64,000 bases of DNA from CAYSSJ01 sp964433675 (GTDB lineage Bacteria > Cloacimonadota > Cloacimonadia > Cloacimonadales > TCS61), in the NCBI GenBank assembly GCA_964433675.1, contig CAYSSJ010000004.1, positions 104,216 through 168,215 of the forward strand, in the 5' to 3' direction. A program made the position numbers and the translations under genes. Within the stretch, counting starts at the first letter, position 1; every line of letters starts with the position of its first letter. Positions 8,142-17,057 of this stretch are shown piece after piece. Under the pieces are notes generated by a model. It was given only the letters and a program-made list of their open reading frames with translations, ran no database searches and was not told where the DNA came from.

Positions 8142-8162
8142 AGGAGGGGCTATTCCCCTCCT
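8142..8162 (+). terminator. Bidirectional Rho-independent terminator between trxB and the 90-residue ORF
   Basis: Perfect 8-bp GC-rich stem (AGGAGGGG / CCCCTCCT) with a 5-nt loop, followed by TAATTATA on the plus strand and by a T-rich stretch (GTTACATTTTT) on the minus strand. It separates two convergent genes. Confidence 0.85.
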
Positions 8163-8170
8163 TAATTATA

Positions 8171-8443
8171 CTAACTTGATGACACTGTGTAATCGGTGAC
8201 TTTTTCACCTTTAACATAAAGCAATTTCGGATTTTGAGGAGAGCCACCCTTTTTTATCTTGTCGGTATCCTTTTCTTCTTCCAGACGCCAAATCTCCCAA
8301 GAGTCTCCTTCGCCATCTACGCAGAAGGTTATCCCTTTATCGATAAAATCGTCTATTATAAACTGGATGGCCTTGAGCGGTTCTGCCTTTGTAACCGGGA
8401 TAGAGAATTTTTCCGGTTCATACACATATTTCTTTTTCTTCAT
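8171..8443 (-). CDS. Uncharacterised 90-residue protein
   Basis: Small soluble protein beginning MKKKKYVYEPEKFSIP, with no signal peptide, membrane segment or recognised motif. It mixes a basic N-terminus, a central segment with acidic and aromatic residues (CVDGEGDSWEIWRLEEEKD) and a polar C-terminus. GGAGG lies 8 nt upstream of the start, so translation is credible. It ends against the shared terminator and follows rodA by 38 nt, so it may be the last gene of the cell-shape operon. Function unknown. Confidence 0.7.
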   Translation of the reverse strand: MKKKKYVYEPEKFSIPVTKAEPLKAIQFIIDDFIDKGITFCVDGEGDSWEIWRLEEEKDTDKIKKGGSPQNPKLLYVKGEKVTDYTVSSS

Positions 8444-8481
8444 AAAAAAACCTCCATCTGAACTGTTTTTTTTTGATATTT

Positions 8482-9702
8482 TTACTCGAAAACACTTCGC
8501 TCTTTCATGAATTTCTGGATCAGAGCAATAGCGACAATATTTATCAGCAAATTGGAACCACCATAGCTAATAAAAGGTAGAGGGATACCAGTGGTTGGCA
8601 CTATTCCCATGTTCATGCCGATATTTACGAAGATCTGAAAAGTTAGAAAAGACGCTATTCCGACGACGATAAGATAAGTTTGTGGCTGCTTCAATTTGTT
8701 CATTACTCGCATGATCCTATATAGCAACAAGAAAAATAGTACGATGAGCAGGGAAGAGCCGATAAAGCCAAATTCTTCACCTACGACTGAGAAGATAAAA
8801 TCGGTATGATGTTCCGGCAAAAACTCCAGATTTTTCTGTGTACCCATCAGAAAACCTTTGCCAAAAGTTCCACCCGAGCCGATAGCAATACGGGACTGAA
8901 TGATCTGATAACCGGCTCCCAAGGGATCTCGCAGAGGATCGATAAAAGAGAGTATCCGATTCTGTTGATAAGTTTTCAGACTATTCCAGATTAGTGGTGA
9001 TACGGCAAAAATGAACGTGTTTATCACCACTGTGAATCCCATAATAATATAGGATATTCTCATTTTATAGAGTACAAAGATAATCAAAAGCATCATCAGG
9101 ATGAACAGAAAGAGCGAAACAGAAGTAACGACACTAAGTAAAGGTGTGAGTAGTAGAACCAAGTAGAATTTTGGCAGATCGGAAGCTAACAATATGACAA
9201 ATGCGCTCGCTACTACAGCTACGGCAGTACCCAGATCGGGTTGGATGAGTATCAGAGAAAATGGAATAATCGTGATGATAAAAGTTCTGCTAAGTATATG
9301 CCAGTCGTTTATATGTCTTTTTGATAAGATTTTTGCCAGAACCAGCACTGTAGCGAGCTTTGCCAATTCGGAAGGTTGGAAGTTGAACAATCCGAAAGAG
9401 AGCCATCTATGAGAACCTTTTACTCCCGGAGTAAATAATACGGCGATCAGCATCAGGATAGAGAGGATATAGATAGGATAAATAAGCGAATCTATAATAG
9501 AATACGGTAATTTGATAACTAAGATAAAAATAGTCAATGAGATTAAAATCCAGGCTATCTGTTTGATAAAATAGTTGCTGGTATAGATCTCATCACCTAC
9601 TTTCGTTGTGGAAGCTGTGTAAACGATGACCACCCCGTAGATCAGGATGAGAAGCATCAGTATAAACAGGCTCCAATCGATATTTCGTAGTGACCTGATC
9701 AT
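8482..9702 (-). CDS. rodA: RodA/SEDS-family peptidoglycan glycosyltransferase
   Basis: Polytopic SEDS protein (406 residues, about ten transmembrane helices) that polymerises lipid II during lateral wall growth together with PBP2. Characteristic blocks include RWLSFGLFNFQPSELAKLA, LIQPDLGTA, the GFLMGTQKNLEFLPEHHTDF region with the loop around the catalytic Asp, and the C-terminal TTGIPLPFISYGGSNLL. Placed directly after mrdA (stop and start one nt apart, with GGGAG inside the mrdA end), as in many rod-shaped bacteria, which favours RodA over FtsW. Confidence 0.96.
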   Translation of the reverse strand: MIRSLRNIDWSLFILMLLILIYGVVIVYTASTTKVGDEIYTSNYFIKQIAWILISLTIFILVIKLPYSIIDSLIYPIYILSILMLIAVLFTPGVKGSHRWLSFGLFNFQPSELAKLATVLVLAKILSKRHINDWHILSRTFIITIIPFSLILIQPDLGTAVAVVASAFVILLASDLPKFYLVLLLTPLLSVVTSVSLFLFILMMLLIIFVLYKMRISYIIMGFTVVINTFIFAVSPLIWNSLKTYQQNRILSFIDPLRDPLGAGYQIIQSRIAIGSGGTFGKGFLMGTQKNLEFLPEHHTDFIFSVVGEEFGFIGSSLLIVLFFLLLYRIMRVMNKLKQPQTYLIVVGIASFLTFQIFVNIGMNMGIVPTTGIPLPFISYGGSNLLINIVAIALIQKFMKERSVFE

Positions 9703-9703
9703 C

Positions 9704-11464
9704 TCATTGCTCCCTTATCTCATTGTAGTAACCGATAATGCGACGGGCGATAGGTGCTGCTACGCTTCCGCCACCTCCGGCATTTTCCAAAAAGACTACA
9801 AAAGCAATCTCCGGTTCGGAATCCCATTTGGCGTATCCGGCAAACCAAGCATGAGTCTCCGATCCCATGTGATTCTCTGCCGAACCGGTCTTGCCATACA
9901 CATCCACACCAGGGTAACGAGCAGCCATTCCGGTGCCGTATCTTTCATTCACGGTAGCATACAATGAATGTTGAATAGCCTCGATATTTTCCTTTGCATA
10001 TGGAAGAGGCTCTATCTCCGGATCTACTACACGTACTATATCTTTATCTACTATCCTATCCAACAAATGTGGTTTGATCCAATTGCCATTATTGGCAATG
10101 GCGTTGTAATAAGCACAAACTTGTAACGGAGTTATCAGCATTTCCCCCTGACCGATGGATAAATTCACTTTCTGTCCGGTAATACTGATATTTCTGCCAT
10201 AATTCTCAATATACCAGCGACGATTGGGGAAAAATCCACGTCTTTCACCGGGAATATCTATGCCGGTATGAACGGTAAAATGATTCTCCTTAGTTTTCTG
10301 CTCCAGAACTTCAAGAGAGAGCAATAGGGAAAGATCATAAAAATACACATCGCAGGAATGTTTCATTGCATCTATAAGACTGAGTTTGCCATGTCCATCT
10401 TCATACCAGCAGTTAAAGAAGCGATCACCTATCTGCATACCGCCGGTACATTCGGCAAACTCGGTCTCCAGATCCAACAACCCTTCGTCCCAACCTATAG
10501 AGGCGATGATCGGTTTATAAACCGAGGCTGGTGGATAAGTGGCATGGATAACCCTGTCTAACATTGGTCGGCGCTGATCAGTCATAAGGCTTTCCCAGTC
10601 CAAAGATGAGATACGTACCGAAAACATATTCAAGTCATATTCCGGCTGGCTAACATAAGCCAATATCCCACCGGTAGATACATCCATCACAACGACTGCG
10701 GAATTATGTTCCTCAGGGAGAATAGACGTAATATAGTTTTGCAGACGGTTATCTATGCTCAGGACTAAAGTCTTACCATGCTCGGCAGGTTTATAGAGAT
10801 TGTGCTTGAATAGATTTAAGCTACGTCCGCGTGCATCTACCTGCATAATCTCATATCCATTTTCTCCTCGCAAGAGCTGCTCGTACTGACGCTCTAATCC
10901 AGATTTGCCGATCACCGAATTTATCGTGTATCCGCTATCTGATAGCCTGGCGTATTCTTGGTCATTAATTCTGCCTACATAGCCGGTAAAATGGTTTGGA
11001 TATTGATATTCCCGGATAGTTTCCGATTTGAAGGTAAGTGAGGGGAAATAATTCAGATGCTCGGAAGTTTTAATAACAGTCTCAAAACCTATATTTTGTG
11101 CTAAGATCAGCTCATGATGATGACGAAATCTGTTTTTGTACAAAAAATCTTTAAATTCATCTAAACTGATCTTGAAATTTGCAGATAAGAATGAGACAAG
11201 ATTATCTTTGTTTTCTATACTGGCGGGGGTGATATAAAGATTATAGGATGAGCGGTTTAGCACTATCGGCTGAAACTCTCGATCGTAGAGTTCACCGCGG
11301 ATCGGTGCGATATTTCTCAGGCGGACATAGTTTTTCTCAGAAATGCCTTTGAATCTCTCCGAGTTGAGAATCTGGAGGTTAAATAGATAAACCAACAATA
11401 GAGCAAACAAGCCTGCTGTTATATAAATGTAATAACGGGGGAAATTATTGTTAGTTTCCAACAT
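9704..11464 (-). CDS. mrdA: Penicillin-binding protein 2 (elongasome transpeptidase)
   Basis: Class B PBP, 586 residues: one N-terminal transmembrane helix (about 10-28), a pedestal/dimerisation domain with the family opening LRNIAPIRGELYDR, and a C-terminal transpeptidase domain. Active-site motifs: SVYK with nucleophile Ser near 314, an SCD motif (HSCDVYFY) as the second motif, and KTG near 524. It crosslinks peptidoglycan made by RodA. The start overlaps the mreD end by 14 nt with no strong Shine-Dalgarno, implying coupling. Confidence 0.96.
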   Translation of the reverse strand: MLETNNNFPRYYIYITAGLFALLLVYLFNLQILNSERFKGISEKNYVRLRNIAPIRGELYDREFQPIVLNRSSYNLYITPASIENKDNLVSFLSANFKISLDEFKDFLYKNRFRHHHELILAQNIGFETVIKTSEHLNYFPSLTFKSETIREYQYPNHFTGYVGRINDQEYARLSDSGYTINSVIGKSGLERQYEQLLRGENGYEIMQVDARGRSLNLFKHNLYKPAEHGKTLVLSIDNRLQNYITSILPEEHNSAVVVMDVSTGGILAYVSQPEYDLNMFSVRISSLDWESLMTDQRRPMLDRVIHATYPPASVYKPIIASIGWDEGLLDLETEFAECTGGMQIGDRFFNCWYEDGHGKLSLIDAMKHSCDVYFYDLSLLLSLEVLEQKTKENHFTVHTGIDIPGERRGFFPNRRWYIENYGRNISITGQKVNLSIGQGEMLITPLQVCAYYNAIANNGNWIKPHLLDRIVDKDIVRVVDPEIEPLPYAKENIEAIQHSLYATVNERYGTGMAARYPGVDVYGKTGSAENHMGSETHAWFAGYAKWDSEPEIAFVVFLENAGGGGSVAAPIARRIIGYYNEIREQ

Positions 11465-11939
11465 AAATTCTGACTTTTTCCAGCAAAACGAAGAAATAGA
11501 TTACTATAAGTGTGATGATCGTGTTGTAAACAGCAGCCCAGAGCAAACCGGAGAACAAAGATGCTAATACACCCATATCCATCGCTCTGAATATTACAAT
11601 TATAAGCCAATAGATGATATTAATAATGAACAAACTGAACAAGACGGCAACAATCCGTTCTTTATTTATACTTTGATGCGTTTTGGAAACTATAAGGCAA
11701 ATAAGCAGAAATAGCATGGTATTCAAACCGAGAGTGGAGGGATACATCAGATCATAAGCGAGACCGGTAAAGAAACTGATCGTGAGGGCAAGGTTAATAT
11801 TGCTGTATAAGGCAAGAAAGATGACGAAACCGATGATAATGTTGGGGATTGCCGATGCAATAGCTAGATGGGGCATTAGCAAGATCTGAATATAGATCAA
11901 AACGATGGCGAAGAAGATGAATTTGATCGTTCTAAGCAT
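11451..11939 (-). CDS. mreD: Rod-shape-determining membrane protein MreD
   Basis: Small hydrophobic protein (163 codons including the stop) with five or six predicted membrane segments and the MreD-like motif ...TGLAYDLMYPSTLGLNTMLFL. MreD bridges MreC and the PBP2/RodA complex. The ATG at 11939 has GAGGG about 6 nt upstream and overlaps the stop of the preceding F420-ligase-like gene; a GTG immediately before it is in frame. Identity rests on hydrophobicity, the motif and the mreC-x-mreD-mrdA-rodA order. Confidence 0.88.
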   Translation of the reverse strand: MLRTIKFIFFAIVLIYIQILLMPHLAIASAIPNIIIGFVIFLALYSNINLALTISFFTGLAYDLMYPSTLGLNTMLFLLICLIVSKTHQSINKERIVAVLFSLFIINIIYWLIIVIFRAMDMGVLASLFSGLLWAAVYNTIITLIVIYFFVLLEKVRIYVGN

Positions 11940-12606
11940 CACTTTCCCTCACAATACAAATCGGAGTAAGCTCATCAGCCTGACCTTGGGGATTGTCTTT
12001 CATCACCGCTTCCAGCAAATGCGGATCAACCGAGATACTTCTGCCGATAACCCAACTGCCACCGATATCGTTTATATCCATGATAACGGTTTCGCAACCA
12101 CAGACATCACAAATCTGCTGAGCTATTTTGTCGGGATCTTTCGGACCTTTGATAACACATCTGTTATAGGGAGGTACAGGGGAGGTGTTGGCTGCATCTA
12201 TTAGAGCCGCCTGTTTACCGGCTATGCGATAAAACCATCCCTTTTTACCGACTATTTTTCCCCAACCACCACCGAGCGCTGCCAGCAAGATGCGCAGATG
12301 ACCGACCTCATCTATTGCACACTGCATACTGGTCGGCTCACGCAATCCGATGCCGTAAGGAACTTTGGCTACAAAACGCCACAGTATTTTGGCAAGCAAA
12401 CCTACCTTGATTTGCTCTTGTGCTATAGCTCTACCTTGTGTAATTGCAAGTGGACTTTCGCTGATTACGATATAATCTCGGGGTTGTAAAATATCTTTTG
12501 TGTATTTTTGGACTACTTTCACCATATCATCATCTGATGTGAGGATGTGTGTTTTTATAGGAATGCGCAAATAAGATTTATTATCGTATGATATGGTCGA
12601 ATTCAT
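11932..12606 (-). CDS. CofE/F420-0 gamma-glutamyl-ligase-like domain protein
   Basis: A 224-residue soluble protein whose N-terminus (IPIKTHILTSDDDMVKVV, then ILQPRDYIVISESPLAITQGR) resembles the nucleotide/substrate-binding core of F420-0:gamma-glutamyl ligases; the segment VCGCETVIMDINDIGG near 170 also fits. Such proteins occur in bacteria that do not make F420, where their reaction is unknown; amide ligation using a nucleotide is the family chemistry. It starts 26 nt inside the mreC end, with AGAGG 8 nt ahead of the ATG, and overlaps mreD by a few nt, so it is firmly embedded in the shape operon. No other F420 genes are visible here. Confidence 0.75.
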   Translation of the reverse strand: MNSTISYDNKSYLRIPIKTHILTSDDDMVKVVQKYTKDILQPRDYIVISESPLAITQGRAIAQEQIKVGLLAKILWRFVAKVPYGIGLREPTSMQCAIDEVGHLRILLAALGGGWGKIVGKKGWFYRIAGKQAALIDAANTSPVPPYNRCVIKGPKDPDKIAQQICDVCGCETVIMDINDIGGSWVIGRSISVDPHLLEAVMKDNPQGQADELTPICIVRESDA

Positions 12607-13372
12607 CTTGATAACCTCTATCTTCTTCGTGTTGCAACACGATAACTTTGTTTAGAGCTCCCAGATCCACAAAGGGTTCAATTTTTGCTTTCATATTTAC
12701 TCTATCGGGTGATTCTATCAATTGTGTAACCACGCCTACTTTGTAACCTTTTGGGAAAACAGAAGAGATAGGAGAGGTGATGATGGTATCTCCCAAACTG
12801 ATCTCTGCTCCTACTCGGATCAAACTTATATACAAATTCCCATCGAAATCGGATTCTAATAAACCTTGTAATTCAGATTGTTGAGACATGACGCTTAATT
12901 TGAAAGAAGAGTTGCTATAAGGTAGCAGGATGGAATAGTTTGGTGAGACGGAAATTATTTTGCCAACCACACCCTCCGGGGTGATAACGGGGTAGTCTCT
13001 TTGCAGTTTATCTATGCTGCCTTTGTTTAGAATGAATTGTAGTTCATCCAACATACCTGTGTAGCCGATAATATCGGCGATGACAAAATTATTTGTTTCT
13101 TCGGACTCGAAAGTGATAGTAGCATTGATATCGCGGATTTTTTCCTGTAGTTCGGTTACTTGGATCGTCTTATGAGCCAAAAGTTGTTCAAGCTCCTGAT
13201 TTCTGGCGCGAACGCTCATCATTTCTTCTATAGAATGAATAGAACTGGCAAACGGCAGATAGAGAGAATTTGCCAAAAAATTCGCTTTTGTGATTCTCTG
13301 CGATTCATTCCCCCACAACAATATCAAAGCTAATAACAGATAGATTATGAGTAGAAGATTATTTCTCACCAT
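12581..13372 (-). CDS. mreC: Rod-shape-determining protein MreC
   Basis: Bitopic protein of 263 residues: N-terminal transmembrane helix (about 6-20), a coiled coil (about 45-85, RARNQELEQLLAHKTIQV...), and a periplasmic beta-rich region with the MreC motifs DYPVITPEGVVGKI and GDTIITSPISSVFPKGYKVG. It organises PBP2 and RodA along MreB filaments. Its ATG shares one base with the mreB stop (TGATG) and no separate Shine-Dalgarno is seen, so translation is coupled. Confidence 0.95.
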   Translation of the reverse strand: MVRNNLLLIIYLLLALILLWGNESQRITKANFLANSLYLPFASSIHSIEEMMSVRARNQELEQLLAHKTIQVTELQEKIRDINATITFESEETNNFVIADIIGYTGMLDELQFILNKGSIDKLQRDYPVITPEGVVGKIISVSPNYSILLPYSNSSFKLSVMSQQSELQGLLESDFDGNLYISLIRVGAEISLGDTIITSPISSVFPKGYKVGVVTQLIESPDRVNMKAKIEPFVDLGALNKVIVLQHEEDRGYQDEFDHIIR

Positions 13373-14409
13373 CAATCATTAATGTCTTTGATCAATACAT
13401 CTTTGAAAGTTTCCAGATTATCCAAGACCATTCCGCTTCCTTTGAGCACACATGTAAGAGGGTCGGAGATCAGGTGTGCCGGCAGATCGACAGTCTCTTG
13501 GATCTTCCTGTCCAGCCCTTTCAGTTGTGAACCTCCGCCAGTAAGTATGATGCCACGCTCGGCTATATCAGCTGCCAATTCCGGAGCTGTTTTTTCAAAT
13601 AGCCGTTTGACTGCATCGATCATTAGGTTGACCGTTTCTGCCAGAGCTTCGCGGATATCCTCGGAGCTAACTTCGACAGTGATTGGATAACCGGTGATAA
13701 TATCCCTACCTCTTACTTCCATTTTGATCTCTTTTTCCAATGGGAAAGCAGATCCTATCTTTATCTTTATCCGCTCGGCAGTTTGGATGCCGACGTAGAT
13801 GTTGTTCTTCTTACGAAGATAGTTTACGATTGCATTATCCATCTTATCACCACCGACACGGATAGAAGTATGTACCACGATATGAGAGAGGGAGATAATT
13901 GCGATTTCTGTAGTACCGCCACCTATATCCATGATCAGGTTTCCCTGCGGCTTATGGATCGGTAGATTCGCACCGATGGCTGCAGCAACAGGTTCGGATA
14001 CCAAAAATACTTCCCGTGACCCGGCATGAAGAGCACTATCGCGCACAGCACGTTTCTCTACTTCAGTGATACCGGATGGCACACAGACAAGCACACGCGG
14101 TTTAATCAGAAGCCGCCGCTTCTGTGCTCGTAATATCAAGTTTCTCAACATCAATTCAGTAACCTGAAAATCAGCTATTACGCCGTCTTGTAATGGCTTG
14201 ATAATTATTACTTCTTGCGGATTCTTACCCAGCATCTCCTTGGCAGATTCGCCGATGGCTATTATCCGCTTTTTGTCGCTCGAGATAGCTACTACTGAGG
14301 GTTCATCAATAACTATTCCGAAGCCCTTTCTATATACCAACGTATTTGCCGTGCCAAGATCAATGGCAATATCGTTGTTAAACATTTCCGATATATTTCT
14401 AAACCACAT
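13372..14409 (-). CDS. mreB: Actin-like cell-shape protein MreB
   Basis: 345-residue bacterial actin. Visible are the phosphate-binding loop 1 (DLGTANTLVY, about 17-26), the LVSEPVAAAIGANLPI helix region, phosphate loop 2 (MDIGGGTTEIAIIS) and the adenosine motif (LTGGGSQLKG). The N-terminus WFRNISEMF is a plausible amphipathic membrane anchor. Filaments direct the RodA/PBP2 machinery. First gene of the shape operon, with a good promoter and a perfect inverted repeat upstream. Confidence 0.98.
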   Translation of the reverse strand: MWFRNISEMFNNDIAIDLGTANTLVYRKGFGIVIDEPSVVAISSDKKRIIAIGESAKEMLGKNPQEVIIIKPLQDGVIADFQVTELMLRNLILRAQKRRLLIKPRVLVCVPSGITEVEKRAVRDSALHAGSREVFLVSEPVAAAIGANLPIHKPQGNLIMDIGGGTTEIAIISLSHIVVHTSIRVGGDKMDNAIVNYLRKKNNIYVGIQTAERIKIKIGSAFPLEKEIKMEVRGRDIITGYPITVEVSSEDIREALAETVNLMIDAVKRLFEKTAPELAADIAERGIILTGGGSQLKGLDRKIQETVDLPAHLISDPLTCVLKGSGMVLDNLETFKDVLIKDIND

Positions 14410-14435
14410 ATAGCCCCCAAAAAGGTTTGGAGAAT

Positions 14436-14464
14436 CTTATTCGAAACGGCTTGACATCTGTCAA
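14436..14464 (-). promoter_or_regulatory. Candidate mreB promoter
   Basis: TTGACA (14464-14459), 17-nt spacer, AATAAG (14441-14436); a TAAGAT alternative sits 2 nt further on. About 30 nt upstream of the mreB start. The -35 box lies inside the palindrome at 14450-14465. Confidence 0.55.
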
Positions 14465-14465
14465 G
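14450..14465. promoter_or_regulatory. Perfect inverted repeat overlapping the mreB -35 box
   Basis: CTTGACA-TC-TGTCAAG: 7-bp arms with a 2-nt centre. The arm spacing suits a small dimeric repressor covering the -35 element. No regulator gene is adjacent. It could also be partly fortuitous because one arm is the -35 consensus itself. Confidence 0.4.
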
Positions 14466-14513
14466 TGGTTTTATTTGTTTTTTTGAAATAATTTCTGTTT
14501 CGGAAGTGATCGA

Positions 14514-16592
14514 TCAGTAATCGAACAGCTTTTCCTGAGAATGGTAACGAGTAAAAAAAGTCTGATGTAAAGCCTTGTTCTTGTCTTTCTCCAGCTCAAA
14601 ATCTTCGTCTATGATAGAAAAAGCCCAGTATCTCGCCTCAGTAAGAATCTGTTGATCACGCACGATATTGGCTAACTTGAAGAGTGGGAAACCACTTTGC
14701 TCGGTACCGAAGAAATTTCCCGGTCCGCGCAAATCCATATCTTTCTCTGCTATCTTGAAGCCGTCATTGGTCTCTATCATGATATTCAGCCGTTCTTTTG
14801 CCTCTTTGCTCATGGGTGGATAGGCAATAAGATAACAATAAGACTGTGCTGCACCTCTACCTACCCGTCCGCGCAGTTGATGTAGCTGACTCAATCCGAA
14901 TCTTTCAGCATGCTCTATCACCATTATGGAAGCATTGGGTACATCTATGCCAACTTCGATAACTGTGGTGGCTATCAATACAGATATACGATTGTCGTTA
15001 AAATCCCGCATAATAGCATCTTTATCTTTCTGCTTCATCTTTCCGTGTAATAGAGCGCAATGATGATCCTTATAGATTTCAGTGCTGAGTGTTTTAAACA
15101 GAGATTGGGCTGCCAGGAGATCACTTTTTTCAGATTCCTCTACCAACGGACAGACGATATATACCTGCCTACCTTTGGCAATATTTCCCCGCAGTTTTTT
15201 GTACAAATCCTCTCGTTTACCTGCACCGATCCATTTAGTTCTCACCGGTTTTCTGTTCGGTGGCAGCTCATCTATCACACTTACATCAAGATCACCATAC
15301 ACCGTAAGAGCAAGGGAACGGGGGATAGGAGTGGCAGAAAGGTGCAATATGTCCGGATGCTTACCCGATTGTGAAAGGAAAGCACGCTGCTTTACTCCAA
15401 AACGATGCTGCTCATCTATGGCAACGAAACCGACATTATGATAGCGCATATCTTTTTGGATAAGTGCGTGTGTACCTATGATGATATTTATCTTCCCTTC
15501 CGCTATTGTTTCTTTAGCTGTTTTTTTTGCCTTGTTCTCACCGCCGGTGATCAATACGATGCTGAGCTCCGGTTGATTTTTTAAAAGGGAGGAGACATTT
15601 TTGAAGTGTTGCTCTGCCAGAATCTCTGTGGGAGCCATCATCACAGCTTGAAATCCGTTTTCGATAGCGATCAACATAGCAAAGACGGTAACGATCGTCT
15701 TACCTGAGCCAACATCACCTTGAAGCAATCTATTCATCTGTCTCTTGGCGGTCATATCGGTTACTATCTCTCGGATCACTCTCTTCTGAGCACCCGTAAG
15801 AGCGAATGGTAGAGATTCTTTCAAAGCGGTAGAGTATGTCTTTTTCAGACTAAATTTGTTGCCCTCTTTTTCGATATGATGTCTTTTCTTAGTACGAGCC
15901 AACATCAATTGATGATAAAACAGCTCTTCGAAGATAAATCTCTTTTTTGCAGTTTGAATAGCCTGAGGATGGGCAGAAAAATGAATATCATGAACCGCAT
16001 CCTGCCGGGAGGGAAATTTATACTTTTGCAGAAGATAATCAGGTAGCGTTTCCTCCAGATATTTACCATACAAACGGTAGGCATTATACACCAAGTCCCG
16101 CATTAGATTCATGCCGATCTTTTCGGTGAGAGGATAAACCGGCAAAAAGGTTTTATCCAACCAATAACTGCTTTTATTTGGATTAGTCAATATCTCAAAA
16201 TCCGGGTGCACTAACTGCATTTTACCCATAAATTCTGTCACCACACCACTCAACCAAATCGTCTCACCTTCTTTGAACTGAGCCAAAAACCAAGCACTAA
16301 ACCGAAACCAAACACAATCGATAAAAGCTTTCCCGTCGGTGATGATGAGATGTAACTGTTTTCTACCCTGTTTATCCATCCGTTTATGTACGGAATGGAT
16401 CTCGCCTATCAGTGAACAGCGTTCTCCTACTCTGAGGTCTCGAATAGATTGGCAAGCATGGCGATTGATATAATCACGCGGGAAATGAAAGAGCAGATCC
16501 TCGATCGTTTGAATATCGAGTTTTTTGAGAAGGCGAGCTCGAAACTCACCCACTCCTTTCAAATACTGTACACTATTCTTTAACGGATCCAT
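14514..16592 (-). CDS. recG: ATP-dependent DNA helicase RecG
   Basis: Superfamily 2 helicase of 692 residues that regresses stalled forks and processes Holliday junctions. An N-terminal wedge/OB-fold region (about 50-170) precedes the motor: Walker A GDVGSGKT, motif II DEQHRFG (the RecG/Mfd form of DExH), motif III LSATPIPRSLALT, and motifs V-VI ending in QLRGRVGRG. The C-terminal block GPGNFFGTEQSG is diagnostic for RecG. The N-terminus contains the helix-hairpin-like PLKNSVQYLKGVG opening common to the family. Confidence 0.97.
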   Translation of the reverse strand: MDPLKNSVQYLKGVGEFRARLLKKLDIQTIEDLLFHFPRDYINRHACQSIRDLRVGERCSLIGEIHSVHKRMDKQGRKQLHLIITDGKAFIDCVWFRFSAWFLAQFKEGETIWLSGVVTEFMGKMQLVHPDFEILTNPNKSSYWLDKTFLPVYPLTEKIGMNLMRDLVYNAYRLYGKYLEETLPDYLLQKYKFPSRQDAVHDIHFSAHPQAIQTAKKRFIFEELFYHQLMLARTKKRHHIEKEGNKFSLKKTYSTALKESLPFALTGAQKRVIREIVTDMTAKRQMNRLLQGDVGSGKTIVTVFAMLIAIENGFQAVMMAPTEILAEQHFKNVSSLLKNQPELSIVLITGGENKAKKTAKETIAEGKINIIIGTHALIQKDMRYHNVGFVAIDEQHRFGVKQRAFLSQSGKHPDILHLSATPIPRSLALTVYGDLDVSVIDELPPNRKPVRTKWIGAGKREDLYKKLRGNIAKGRQVYIVCPLVEESEKSDLLAAQSLFKTLSTEIYKDHHCALLHGKMKQKDKDAIMRDFNDNRISVLIATTVIEVGIDVPNASIMVIEHAERFGLSQLHQLRGRVGRGAAQSYCYLIAYPPMSKEAKERLNIMIETNDGFKIAEKDMDLRGPGNFFGTEQSGFPLFKLANIVRDQQILTEARYWAFSIIDEDFELEKDKNKALHQTFFTRYHSQEKLFDY

Positions 16593-16600
16593 ATTGATAT

Positions 16601-16629
16601 TTATTTCGTATCTGCTTGTTTCCAGTCAA
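16601..16629 (-). promoter_or_regulatory. Weak candidate recG promoter
   Basis: TTGACT (16629-16624), 17-nt spacer, AAATAA (16606-16601), about 10-35 nt upstream of the recG start. The -10 is poor, so this is tentative. Confidence 0.3.
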
Positions 16630-16718
16630 GAAAAAGATTTGACTGCAGTGGAACAGATAGGCTCCACATGGCAGGCAGGGCAGGCAAAGAAATCCCAAAT
16701 TCCAAGCACCAAATACCC

Positions 16719-16752
16719 CCCAGTGAAATATTTCTGACGAAATTTCACTGGG
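16719..16752. repeat. 11-bp inverted repeat in the recG upstream region
   Basis: CCCAGTGAAAT and ATTTCACTGGG separated by 12 nt. Flanked on both sides by copies of a GGCAGG/GGCAGGCA motif and by degenerate CAAAT/CCAAA repeats, as in dispersed intergenic elements. It may serve as a terminator for the 775-residue protein gene upstream, but no T-run follows. Confidence 0.6.
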
Positions 16753-16815
16753 CAGGCAAATAAATCTCAAATCCCAAACTACAATGACCAAAACGAAAAC
16801 CTGCATTTACTAAGT

Positions 16816-16925
16816 TCACACTTCGATACGCTCCGGCTTCGCCGAAGCTACTCAGTGTGACAAGCTTATGACCGTTGATCTCTAAACTATCACTCTAAAC
16901 TGCATATTGCATTATTCATTATACA
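16816..16925. repeat. Dispersed palindromic repeat, copy A
   Basis: A 45-nt near-palindrome bounded by TCACACT / AGTGTGA with an internal GGCTTCGCCGAAGC hairpin, followed by a conserved tail (CAAGCTTATGACCGTTGATC and on to CACTCTAAACTGC). Near-identical copies lie at 23752 and 24073. All three flank the duplicated cassette, as expected of REP- or MITE-like elements. Confidence 0.85.
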
Positions 16926-17057
16926 TTGTTCATTTACTTACATTCTCACCTTCTCCAATCTGCTTACTGCCTACTGCTTACTGTATTCCAATCTTCCTAT
17001 CTTCCTATCCTCCTAACCTCCTAACCTCCTATCTACTACCTTCCACCGTCTATCACC

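Larger units (their letters stand above)
16593..17057. other. Intergenic region between recG and the first cassette
   Basis: No credible gene. It holds the recG upstream signals, the 16719-16752 inverted repeat, copy A of the dispersed palindromic repeat, and a pyrimidine-rich tract (about 16985-17050) of repeated CCTAAC/CTATC words that leads into the stop of the next gene. Similar pyrimidine tracts precede the stops of the second copy and of the remnant copy. Confidence 0.6.
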
